Source: Oscillospiraceae bacterium (GTDB taxonomy: Bacteria > Bacillota > Clostridia > Oscillospirales > Oscillospiraceae). From it: a DNA stretch of 12,142 bases. Shown here piece after piece: positions 7,027 to 12,142 of this stretch. The notes beneath the pieces were generated by a model. That model did no database searches. It was not told the DNA's origin and worked only from the letters and a program-made list of their open reading frames with translations. The position numbers and the translations under genes are program-made. Location: the NCBI GenBank assembly GCA_017646545.1, contig JAGCMI010000006.1, positions 1-12,142 on the forward strand, written 5' to 3'. Each line of letters starts with the position of its first letter. The first letter of the stretch is position 1.

Positions 7027-8391
7027 ATGCTTGATAAAATCTTTAAGCTATCGAAAAACGGCACCAATGTAAAAACCGAAGTGGTGGCGGGTATCACCAC
7101 CTTCATGACCATGGCCTATATCCTTGCGGTCAATCCCAGTATCCTCTCCGCAGCGGGTATGGATCCCACCGCAGTGTTGCTGGCAACGGCCATCGCCTCT
7201 TTCATCGGCACTTGCTGCATGGCCTTTATGGCAAATCTGCCCTTTGTTCTGTCTGCAGGCATGGGCCTGAATGCTTACCTGGCCTACACGGTGGTTCTGG
7301 GCTTCGGCTATAGCTGGCAGGTTGCGCTGCTGGCGGTGTTCATTGAAGGTTTGATCTTCATCGTGCTTTCTCTGACCAATGTCCGTGAAGCCATCTTCAA
7401 TGCCATTCCTCTGACTCTGAAGCGCGGTGTTTCCGTGGGCATCGGTCTGTTCATCGCCTTTATCGGTCTGCAGAATGCAGGTCTGGTGGTTGATTCTTCC
7501 ACTTTGGTTACCATCACCAGCTTTACGGAGAATTTCTCCACCCATGGCGTTTGCGCGCTGCTGGCGCTGATCGGCACCTTGATTACCGCCATGCTGCACA
7601 TCAAGAAGGTCAAGGGCGCAATTCTGGTGGGCATCGTGGCCACTTGGGTGCTGGTCATTGTATGCCAGCTGTCGGGTATCTATACCCCCTTGGCAGAGGC
7701 CGGTTTCTATTCTCTGATTCCCAGCCAGTTTATCTCCGCAGACTTCTCCAAGCTGGGTCAGACCTTTGGCCAGTGCTTCAGCGTGGACTTCTCCGTGATC
7801 AAGCCTCTGGACTTTGTGGTTGTGATTTTTGCGTTCTTGTTTGTTGACCTGTTCGACACCCTGGGTACGCTGATCGGTGTTGCCACCAAGGCCAATATGC
7901 TGGACAAAGAGGGCCGCCTGCCCGGTATCAAGCCTGCGCTGATGGCCGATGCCATTGGTACTTCTGTCGGTGCTGTGCTGGGCACTTCCACCATCACCAC
8001 CTTCGTGGAGTCCGCTTCCGGTGTGGCCGGCGGTGGCCGTACCGGTCTGACCGCGCTGGTGGCAGGTCTGCTGTTCCTGCTGAGCACTTTGTTCGCTCCC
8101 ATTTTCACCGCCATTCCCTCCTTTGCCACCGCACCTGCGCTGATTATGGTGGGCTTCCTGATGGTCAGTTCTGTCACCGAGATCCGCTTTGATGACGACA
8201 ATCTGGGCGAGGCCATTCCTGCCTATATTGCCATCATTGCCATGCCGCTGTTCTACTCCATCTCCGAGGGCATCAGCCTGGGCATCATCTCCTATGTGGT
8301 GCTCAATGCCTGCACCGGTAAGGCCAAGAAGGTCGCGCCTTTGATGTACATTCTGGCCGTGCTGTTCGTGCTGAAGTACATTTTCCTGTAA
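7027..8391 (+). CDS. NCS2-family purine permease, AzgA/PbuG type (guanine/hypoxanthine/adenine uptake)
   Basis: A 454-residue polytopic membrane protein, the normal length for AzgA-like NCS2 transporters, which import hypoxanthine, guanine or adenine with protons. Visible family features: the N-terminal soluble stretch then VKTEVVAGITTFMTMAYILAVNP (by eye), AGMGLNAYLAY around residue 80, DLFDTLGTLIGVA around 275, and the signature ESASGVAGGGRTGLTALVAG around 327-346. Hydrophobic segments alternate along the whole length, consistent with 12-14 helices. The ATG at 7027 has a purine-rich RBS (AAAGAAAGGG) upstream. It is divergent from spoIVA, with a 224-base shared intergenic region and its own promoter. 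Substrate preference within purines cannot be read from the sequence. It could cooperate with the nucleotidase lipoprotein in nucleotide salvage, but the two are not co-transcribed. Confidence 0.93.
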   Translation: MLDKIFKLSKNGTNVKTEVVAGITTFMTMAYILAVNPSILSAAGMDPTAVLLATAIASFIGTCCMAFMANLPFVLSAGMGLNAYLAYTVVLGFGYSWQVALLAVFIEGLIFIVLSLTNVREAIFNAIPLTLKRGVSVGIGLFIAFIGLQNAGLVVDSSTLVTITSFTENFSTHGVCALLALIGTLITAMLHIKKVKGAILVGIVATWVLVIVCQLSGIYTPLAEAGFYSLIPSQFISADFSKLGQTFGQCFSVDFSVIKPLDFVVVIFAFLFVDLFDTLGTLIGVATKANMLDKEGRLPGIKPALMADAIGTSVGAVLGTSTITTFVESASGVAGGGRTGLTALVAGLLFLLSTLFAPIFTAIPSFATAPALIMVGFLMVSSVTEIRFDDDNLGEAIPAYIAIIAMPLFYSISEGISLGIISYVVLNACTGKAKKVAPLMYILAVLFVLKYIFL

Positions 8392-8400
8392 TAAAAATAA

Positions 8401-8428
8401 CGGAGCGTTCCATTTTCGGAACGCTCCG
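8401..8428. terminator. Bidirectional terminator; probably the ancestral tRNA-Gly terminator
   Basis: A perfect 11-bp stem (8401-8411 with 8418-8428) has the loop ATTTTC. On the plus strand it follows the permease stop by nine bases, with a weak tail CTTCTTT. On the minus strand it is followed by TTATTTTTATT, a much better U-tract, and lies six bases past the CCA end of a displaced tRNA-Gly 3' fragment. It therefore fits best as the original terminator of the tRNA-Gly gene before the 8463-9332 segment was inserted, shared with the permease gene. Confidence 0.85.
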
Positions 8429-8434
8429 CTTCTT

Positions 8435-8462
8435 TGGAGCAGGGTACTTAGAATCGAACCCG
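8435..8462 (-). pseudogene. Displaced tRNA-Gly 3' end (attachment-site-like remnant)
   Basis: Read on the minus strand, this is the T-arm and acceptor end of a tRNA, closing with ACCCTGC and TCCA. It shares 15 contiguous bases (8433-8447) with the end of the intact tRNA-Gly (9331-9345), and a second block of 12 (8451-8462 with 9348-9359). Between the blocks it has TTA where the intact gene has GG, so the T stem cannot form. No D arm or anticodon arm follows. It looks like the original 3' end displaced when an element integrated into the tRNA gene. Confidence 0.8.
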
Positions 8463-8528
8463 TCAAAAATCCTTGTGGCTCTAAGACTTTTTCACTTCGT
8501 GGCTGAACAGATTCTAAAATTCTAGAAT
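8448..8528. repeat. Cluster of ATTCTA/TAGAAT repeats at the island's left end
   Basis: TAGAAT occurs at 8449-8454 and 8523-8528, and ATTCTA at 8511-8516 and 8519-8524. They include an 8-bp inverted repeat (TTAGAATC 8448-8455 with GATTCTAA 8510-8517) and a 10-bp palindrome (ATTCTAGAAT 8519-8528). GTGGCT also occurs twice, about 8474 and 8500. Short repeats flanking an attachment site can be recombinase arm sites; that role is inferred. Confidence 0.4.
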
Positions 8529-8561
8529 GCAATCTGCCGCCAAACAGTTCGACAAATTGGA

Positions 8562-9047
8562 CTACTTAATAATTAGCTCTTCACCACATAACTTTTTATA
8601 TTCCGTGCAAATCAAAACTTCTGTTTCTGTCGAATAAGGAATAATGATATATGGTTTTTTCTTTCCATTATACGCATCGTCTACGCCAGCTTTCGCAACA
8701 GACTTCTTGATGCACAGTACAATATGCGGACGCCTAGCAGAAAGCATTTTTATGCTATAAATGACGGCGTTTGTCTTGAACGCCTTTTTGATTTGGTTTA
8801 ACCTCACGCGTCTGATAATTCCAAATGGGCAATGAACAGTTATATATCCATCGGTAATATCAATCCATTGTATGTTTTTAATGGAATGCAACAACATGAT
8901 TGTGGCAATCAAGAAAAAAATAAAATAACCTACAGAGCCCCAGAAATGGCAAGCTGTGACTAATACGATAAAACCAATCAAAGATATAGACAAGACAATT
9001 ATAGAAAGAATTAAATCAAATATGGAATATTTAATATTAGTTTTCAT
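8562..9047 (-). CDS. Hypothetical AT-rich membrane protein with two N-terminal helices and a PH-like soluble part
   Basis: A 161-residue protein I cannot assign. The start at 9047 (MKTNIKYS) has GAGG six bases upstream; the TTG start seven codons earlier has no such site. Two adjacent hydrophobic segments (about residues 8-33 and 38-56) form a helical hairpin. The remainder is soluble and alternates beta-type strands: WIDITDGYITVHCPFGIIRRVRLNQIKKAF, then PHIVLCIKKS and KKPYIIIPYS (by eye). This order, a membrane hairpin followed by a strand-rich domain with a conserved-looking G-I-I-R-R turn, resembles small bacterial PH-like or YcxB-like membrane proteins; that is only a fold-level guess. 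Codons are A/T-ending, unlike every neighbour, which indicates horizontal acquisition. It has its own near-consensus promoter and sits inside the tRNA-Gly-bounded segment. Confidence 0.75.
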   Translation of the reverse strand: MKTNIKYSIFDLILSIIVLSISLIGFIVLVTACHFWGSVGYFIFFLIATIMLLHSIKNIQWIDITDGYITVHCPFGIIRRVRLNQIKKAFKTNAVIYSIKMLSARRPHIVLCIKKSVAKAGVDDAYNGKKKPYIIIPYSTETEVLICTEYKKLCGEELIIK

Positions 9048-9082
9048 TAGAAACCTCGTCAAATTCAAGTTGGTCTAACTGT

Positions 9083-9111
9083 ATTATACTTTTGACGCAA
9101 TAGATAATCAA
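9083..9111 (-). promoter_or_regulatory. Near-consensus promoter of the orphan island gene
   Basis: On the minus strand, TTGATT (9111-9106), a 17-base spacer and a perfect TATAAT (9088-9083) lie 36 bases upstream of the start codon. This is the best sigma-A promoter in the window by consensus, so the orphan gene is probably expressed. Confidence 0.75.
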
Positions 9112-9168
9112 GATGTTTTCAGACGAACAATACCAGCTACGCTCGTCCGCGCCGCAGTGGATCCGTTC

Positions 9169-9210
9169 GATTCCCTTCCTTTTCTGGATATGGGGGGTAC
9201 GGGAATCGAT
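9169..9210. repeat. Partial tRNA-Gly 3'-end copy within an inverted repeat
   Basis: Bases 9195-9209 are identical to 9340-9354 of the intact tRNA-Gly (acceptor end into T loop), after which the match stops. Upstream, TGGA is retained but the acceptor part is scrambled. The same T-loop sequence occurs inverted at about 9170-9178 (TCGATTCCC with GGGAATCGA), so the pair can form a hairpin. This is a third, decayed copy of the tRNA end. Confidence 0.5.
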
Positions 9211-9244
9211 TTAATCAATGTTTCGCTCGGTCGAGCCCTCGCGA

Positions 9245-9267
9245 GCAACAGTCCCCCGGACTGTTGC
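9245..9267. repeat. Perfect 10-bp hairpin in island noncoding DNA
   Basis: GCAACAGTCC (9245-9254) pairs fully with GGACTGTTGC (9258-9267) around the loop CCC. No clear U-tract follows on the plus strand. Just upstream, 9222-9246 is also rich in short palindromes (CTCGGTCGAG, CTCGCGAG). It lies between the decayed tRNA-end copy and the terminator of the intact tRNA-Gly; function unknown. Confidence 0.6.
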
Positions 9268-9295
9268 ATTTCATCTGTTTGATTCTCGTCTGCGA

Positions 9296-9333
9296 AAAAA
9301 GAAAAGACACCCGGATGGGTGTCTTTTCTTTTT
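9296..9333 (-). terminator. Terminator of tRNA-Gly
   Basis: A stem formed by GACACCC (9306-9312) and GGGTGTC (9317-9323), extended by A-rich and T-rich arms, has the loop GGAT. It is immediately 3' of the tRNA on the minus strand and ends in a long T-run there. It is symmetric enough to act in both directions, but only the tRNA lies next to it. Confidence 0.88.
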
Positions 9334-9406
9334 GGAGCAGGGTACGGGAATCGAACCCGCCTTCACGGCTTGGGAAGCCGTTGTATTACCGATATACGAA
9401 CCCTGC
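9333..9406 (-). tRNA. tRNA-Gly (anticodon CCC), 3' CCA encoded
   Basis: A 74-base gene on the minus strand folds completely. The acceptor GCAGGGT pairs with ACCCTGC, and TCCA is encoded. The D stem is GTAT/ATAC, and the anticodon stem ACGGC/GCCGT holds the loop TTCCCAA, giving anticodon CCC. The T stem is GCGGG/CCCGT with loop TTCGATT. The U discriminator base is typical of bacterial tRNA-Gly. A good promoter lies at 9417-9445 and a terminator at 9296-9333. Its 3' end is repeated, imperfectly, at 8435-8462 and 9195-9209, marking it as an integration target. Confidence 0.96.
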
Positions 9407-9416
9407 ATCGAGAGGT

Positions 9417-9445
9417 ATTGTAGCACAGCAAAAATGAAAATTCAA
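9417..9445 (-). promoter_or_regulatory. Promoter of tRNA-Gly
   Basis: On the minus strand, TTGAAT (9445-9440), a 17-base spacer and TACAAT (9422-9417) sit ten bases before the tRNA 5' end. Both boxes are close to consensus, consistent with a strongly and constitutively expressed tRNA. Confidence 0.78.
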
Positions 9446-9543
9446 CCTATTTTTGTCGAAAGATTTCTGCCGATGGGGCAGAGGTGTGTTTCGGGGGCGC
9501 ACAAATCTTCTTTTTGCCCTTGTATGAAATAACGATTTTGGCA

Positions 9544-9600
9544 AAATTGCGAATTTTCGCGCAATTTGTGGTTGAATTTCCGGGTGCTGTGTGTTAGGAT
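9544..9600 (+). promoter_or_regulatory. cooC promoter with upstream inverted repeat
   Basis: TTGAAT (9572-9577), a 17-base spacer and TAGGAT (9595-9600) form a plausible sigma-A promoter. Immediately upstream is an inverted repeat, AAATTGCG (9544-9551) with CGCAATTT (9560-9567), ending four bases before the -35. Its position suits an activator or a repressor of the Wood-Ljungdahl cluster. A small hairpin (GGGCG/TGCCC, 9617-9631) lies in the leader before the RBS. Confidence 0.55.
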
Positions 9601-9667
9601 GTATCTGTATCAGTATGGGCGTATTATGCCCTTATGACACATACCCTAGCAAAGGAGGATTCCGATT

Positions 9668-10432
9668 ATGCCTCATACCATCGCAGTTGCCGGCAAGGGC
9701 GGCGTGGGTAAGACCACCACCTGCGGCATGCTGATCGACTACCTGTGCAAGAAGAACCGTGGCCCCGTCCTGGTTGTGGACGCAGATGCCAACTCCAACC
9801 TCAACGAGGTTTTGGGCGTGGAAGTGGAAACTTCCCTGGGCGCCATCCGTGAGGAAATGGCACAGGCAGAACTCAAAGGTACCATTCCCAAGGGAATGAC
9901 CAAGGCAGACTATGCCGAATTCAAGTTCAACTCCGCCCTCATCGAAGAGGACGATTTCGATATGCTGGTCATGGGCCGCACCCAGGGTAAGGGCTGCTAT
10001 TGCTATGTCAATGGCGTGCTGAAGACCCAGGTGGACAAGTATGCCAAGAACTACTCCTATATTGTCATGGACAATGAGGCCGGTTTGGAGCATGTGGCTC
10101 GCGGCACATTGCCCCATGTGGACACCATGCTGCTGATCTCCGACTGCTCCCGCCGTGGCGTTCAGGCTGTGGCAAGAGTGGCTGAGATGATCAATGAAAT
10201 GGAGCTCAAGCCCACCCAGATGGGTCTGATCATCAACCGGGCACCGGGTGGTGTGTTGGATGATGGCATCCGCACCGAGATTGAGAAGCACGGTCTGAAG
10301 CTTTTTGGCGTGCTGCCTCAGGATGAAGCGGTCTACCGCTGCGACTGCAACGGTGAGCCCAGCGCCAAGCTGCCGGAGAATGACCCGATGAAGGTTGCCC
10401 TGAAGGGCATCATGCAGTCCATCGGACTGTAA
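9668..10432 (+). CDS. cooC: CooC/AcsF-type nickel-insertion ATPase for CODH/acetyl-CoA synthase
   Basis: A 254-residue P-loop ATPase of the SIMIBI (MinD/NifH-like) class that helps insert nickel into carbon monoxide dehydrogenase or the ACS A-cluster, using ATP-driven dimerisation. The deviant Walker A motif GKGGVGKTT is at 9-17, the second lysine at 10. VVDADANSNL (36-45) is the Walker A' region. The family-defining CXC nickel-binding pair is in GKGCYCYVN (Cys 110 and 112), and MDNEAGLEHVARGT starts at 134. The length fits the family. The ATG at 9668 has AAAGGAGG upstream. It is the first gene of the right-hand cluster and is followed, after a 184-base structured gap, by acsD and acsC. Whether it serves the CODH or the ACS subunit (CooC versus AcsF) cannot be settled from sequence alone. 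Confidence 0.93.
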   Translation: MPHTIAVAGKGGVGKTTTCGMLIDYLCKKNRGPVLVVDADANSNLNEVLGVEVETSLGAIREEMAQAELKGTIPKGMTKADYAEFKFNSALIEEDDFDMLVMGRTQGKGCYCYVNGVLKTQVDKYAKNYSYIVMDNEAGLEHVARGTLPHVDTMLLISDCSRRGVQAVARVAEMINEMELKPTQMGLIINRAPGGVLDDGIRTEIEKHGLKLFGVLPQDEAVYRCDCNGEPSAKLPENDPMKVALKGIMQSIGL

Positions 10433-10444
10433 TCAATTCTGAAT

Positions 10445-10579
10445 ACAAGATCCGACATGGGATGCGCCAATTCCGGTGAAATCCCAAGGCCGCCTGATCA
10501 GCGGGACGCTCTGTGGTCATGAGGCAGAGTGGTACCTTTGGACAGCCGGCAAAACCGCGCCTCCAATGAAGGACTTTGT
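10445..10579 (+). promoter_or_regulatory. Structured leader RNA before acsD (unassigned riboswitch-like element)
   Basis: The cooC-acsD gap folds by eye into a closed multi-helix element. A closing helix pairs 10445-10453 with 10571-10579 (nine positions, one G-U and one A-C mismatch). Inside are a hairpin, TGGGAT/ATCCCA (10458-10463 with 10481-10486), continuing into CGCC/GGTG; CCGC/GCGG (10490-10493 with 10501-10504); CGCTCTG/CAGAGTG (10507-10513 with 10525-10531); and TTGGA/TCCAA (10538-10542 with 10562-10566). The motif GGTGAAATCC recalls the cobalamin-riboswitch core, but the CCCGCCACTG box is absent. ATCCC could instead pair with GGGAT in the acsD RBS (10604-10608), a possible on/off switch. 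No intrinsic terminator follows. Confidence 0.5.
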
Positions 10580-10616
10580 ATAAATTTTAAAAAAATACCA
10601 AGGGGGATAACAAACT

Positions 10617-11558
10617 ATGGCTTTCGTTCCCAAGACGGCACCCTACAGCGGCAAGATCAACGCTGTTACCCTGGGCACCGGTGACAACGCAATCGTCATC
10701 GGCGGTCAGAATGTGCTGCCGTTCTACACCTTCGATGCACCCATCGAAAACGCACCCAAGATCGGTATCGAGGTTTCCGATCTGGCAAACGAGTGGACTG
10801 TTGACAGTCTGAAGGAGTTCTACGCAGGTTGCACCACCATGGCTGACTACGCCAAGAAGGCTGAGTCCGTTGAGGGTGTTGACTTCATCTGCCTGAACTT
10901 CGTGGGCGCTGATCCCAACGGTGCAAACCGTTCCGTGGCTGACTGCGTCGCTGATGCCAAGGCTGTTGCCGACTGCGTCACCAAGCCCATCGTTGTCATG
11001 GGCTGCAAGAACCTGGAGAAGGACGGCGAGCTGCTGGCTGCCATCGCTGAGGCTCTGGCTGGCAAGAATGTCCTGATCATGTCCGCAAAGAACGAGAACT
11101 ACAAGACCGTCGGCGCTTCCGTCGCTCTGGCTAACGGCCAGAAGGTCGGTGCTGAAACCGCTGACGACATCAACCTGGCTAAGCAGCTGAACATCATGAT
11201 GAAGGGTCTGAATGTCAACCCCGCTTCCATCGTGATGGACATCGGTACTGCCGCTGTTGGTTACGGCTACGAGTACGCCGCTTCCACCTTCGACCGTATC
11301 CGTCTGGCTGCCCTGGCTCAGGGTGATGCTGACCTGCAGATGCCCATCCTGGCTGCCGTTTGCAACGACACCTGGGGCGTCAAGGAGTCTACTGCTTCCG
11401 TTGAAGACGAGCCCGCATGGGGCTGCCGCGAAGAGCGCGCCATTTCCATGGAAGTCGCTACCGCTGCTGCTGACCTGACCGGCGGCGCTGACGCTGTTGT
11501 TCTGCGTCATCCCGCTTCTGTGGCTACCATCAAGAAGTTCATCACTGAACTTGTCTAA
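10617..11558 (+). CDS. acsD: Corrinoid iron-sulfur protein small subunit (CODH/ACS delta)
   Basis: A 313-residue TIM-barrel subunit of the heterodimeric corrinoid iron-sulfur protein. With AcsC it holds the cobamide that takes the methyl group from methyltetrahydrofolate and passes it to acetyl-CoA synthase. The length matches the bacterial family. Recognisable stretches include YSGKINAVTLGTG and VIGGQNVLPFYTFD near the N terminus (to about 40), then NFVGADPNGANRS, PIVVMGCKNLEKDGELL, VLIMSAKNENYK, MDIGTAAVGYGYEY and CNDTWGVKES (by eye). ATG 10617 follows AGGGGG at about ten bases. acsC follows after 20 bases with a strong RBS, so the two are co-transcribed and probably made in equal amounts. 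Codon use is highly restricted (GCT, CTG, AAG, GTT), as expected for an abundant enzyme and stronger than in cooC. Expression may be set by the structured leader. Confidence 0.95.
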   Translation: MAFVPKTAPYSGKINAVTLGTGDNAIVIGGQNVLPFYTFDAPIENAPKIGIEVSDLANEWTVDSLKEFYAGCTTMADYAKKAESVEGVDFICLNFVGADPNGANRSVADCVADAKAVADCVTKPIVVMGCKNLEKDGELLAAIAEALAGKNVLIMSAKNENYKTVGASVALANGQKVGAETADDINLAKQLNIMMKGLNVNPASIVMDIGTAAVGYGYEYAASTFDRIRLAALAQGDADLQMPILAAVCNDTWGVKESTASVEDEPAWGCREERAISMEVATAAADLTGGADAVVLRHPASVATIKKFITELV

Positions 11559-11578
11559 TCGGAAGGAGGATACATACC

Positions 11579-12142
11579 ATGGCTCTGAAAGGTCTTGACA
11601 TTTTTAAGCTGTCTCCTAAGACAAACTGTAAGGAGTGCGGCAGCCCCACCTGTATGGCATTCTGCATGAAGGTGGCACAGGGCGCTGTGGAAATCGACAA
11701 GTGCCCCTACTTCTCCGACGACGCTAAGGCAATGCTGAACGAGCAGACTGCTCCTCCCATGAAGACCATCTCCGTGGGCGAGCACAAGCTGGGCGGCGAA
11801 ACTGTTCTGTTCCGTCACGAGAAGACTCTGGTTAGCAAGAACCTGTACGCAGCTTCCGTCTGCACCTGCATGGACGAAGCTACTGTCGACGCAAAGCTCG
11901 CTGCAGCCACCGTCGTTGACTACGAGCGTATCGGTGAGAGAATGTACGTGGAAATGATCCACGTTGCCAACACCCAGGCTGACCCCGCTGTTTATGCAGC
12001 GCTGGTTAAGAAGGCTGCTGCTCTGGGCCGCACACTGGTTCTGGAGTGCTGGGATGTTGAGTGCGCCAAGGCTGCTCTGGAAGTTTGCGGCAAGGATGTG
12101 ATCCTGGACGGCGCAACTCCCGAAAACTGGGAGGCTATGAAC
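11579..12142 (+). CDS. acsC: Corrinoid iron-sulfur protein large subunit, CODH/ACS gamma (3' end outside window)
   Basis: The first 188 residues are visible and the frame is open at the right edge; the full protein is usually about 440-450 residues. AcsC binds the corrinoid in its C-terminal domain and a low-potential 4Fe-4S cluster in its N-terminal domain, which reactivates the cobalt. The cluster motif is complete: Cys 17, 20, 25 and 42 (CKECGSPTC, then DKCP), with the same spacing as in the Moorella protein. Residues from about 90 (NLYAASVC) match the start of the central TIM barrel. ATG 11579 is preceded by GGAAGGAGG and lies 20 bases after the acsD stop. Codon bias is as strong as in acsD. 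Further acs genes (such as acsE, acsB, acsA) would be expected beyond the edge. Confidence 0.95.
   Translation, partial: MALKGLDIFKLSPKTNCKECGSPTCMAFCMKVAQGAVEIDKCPYFSDDAKAMLNEQTAPPMKTISVGEHKLGGETVLFRHEKTLVSKNLYAASVCTCMDEATVDAKLAAATVVDYERIGERMYVEMIHVANTQADPAVYAALVKKAAALGRTLVLECWDVECAKAALEVCGKDVILDGATPENWEAMN

Larger units (their letters stand above)
8435..9406. mobile_element. Small tRNA-Gly-associated island or decayed integrated element
   Basis: The segment is bounded by a displaced tRNA-Gly 3' end on the left and the intact tRNA-Gly on the right, the arrangement left by site-specific integration at a tRNA 3' end. Its only convincing gene is markedly richer in A+T than all neighbours. The rest (8463-8561 and 9048-9332) is noncoding, with palindromes and a further partial tRNA-end copy. 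No integrase, excisionase or transposase is present, so it is a deletion remnant or a passenger that depends on other functions. The boundaries are inferred from the repeats. Confidence 0.6.

Noticed and set aside
8435..8510. A second functional tRNA on the minus strand
   Set aside because: Only the T-arm and acceptor end are recognisable; the T stem is broken and no anticodon or D arm follows.
7048..8532. 494-codon minus-strand frame opposite the purine permease
   Set aside because: Gln/His/Gly-rich low-complexity shadow that also crosses the terminator and the tRNA remnant.
9218..9532. 104-codon plus-strand frame across the tRNA-Gly region
   Set aside because: It runs antisense through the whole tRNA and its terminator and reads like typical tRNA-antisense peptides; no RBS or protein-like composition.
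10461..10515. A bona fide cobalamin riboswitch call
   Set aside because: Only GGTGAAATCC matches, one base short of the usual spacing, and the invariant CCCGCCACTG box and 3' CCAGGAGACCTGCC-like segment are missing; kept as a hypothesis only.
10527..10536. GAGTGGTACC resembling the T-box motif AGGGTGGNACC
   Set aside because: No stem I, specifier loop or terminator/antiterminator pair is present, and an amino-acid-responsive leader makes little sense before acsD.
10587..11510. 307-codon minus-strand frame opposite acsD
   Set aside because: Shadow produced by the biased codons of acsD; composition is Ser/Gly/Val/Gln-rich with no domain.

Overview
The window looks like chromosomal DNA from an anaerobic, endospore-forming Clostridia bacterium, most likely in the Oscillospirales. 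Three things point there: a full-length spoIVA; Wood-Ljungdahl (acetyl-CoA pathway) genes with Gram-positive ribosome-binding sites; and a lipoprotein, a YfhO-type protein and intrinsic terminators in Firmicutes style. The taxonomic placement is an inference from gene content, not a database match.

Layout, left to right. (1) The window opens in the 3' part of a strongly codon-biased gene for an Ala-rich coiled-coil protein with a C-terminal membrane anchor (1-387), closed by a strong UUCG-loop terminator. (2) A secreted 5'-nucleotidase-type metallophosphatase lipoprotein (536-2389) has its own extended -10 promoter under a perfect palindrome. (3) Convergent to it, and sharing a bidirectional terminator, is a large YfhO-family membrane protein (2435-5230, minus). 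(4) Behind that, also on the minus strand, is spoIVA (5339-6802). (5) A divergent AzgA/PbuG-type NCS2 purine permease (7027-8391, plus) follows. (6) An accessory segment of about 0.9 kb lies between a displaced tRNA-Gly 3' end (8435-8462) and an intact tRNA-Gly(CCC) gene (9333-9406, minus). It holds an AT-rich orphan gene (8562-9047, minus) and repeat-rich noncoding DNA. (7) The right end is the start of a carbonyl-branch Wood-Ljungdahl cluster: cooC/acsF nickel-insertion ATPase (9668-10432), acsD (10617-11558) and the 5' part of acsC (11579 to the window edge).

How the genes work together. AcsD and AcsC form the corrinoid iron-sulfur protein that carries the methyl group to CODH/acetyl-CoA synthase; CooC/AcsF loads nickel into that enzyme. 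The three genes share a strand and probably a transcript. A structured leader of about 135 nt between cooC and acsD may set the expression of the corrinoid subunits separately. The nucleotidase and the purine permease could both serve nucleoside or purine salvage, but they are not in one operon.

The most interesting points are the tRNA-Gly integration scar, in which the displaced 3' end still has its old terminator, with a third partial copy of the same tRNA end inside the island; the unassigned structured RNA in front of acsD; and the small orphan membrane gene carried in the scar.
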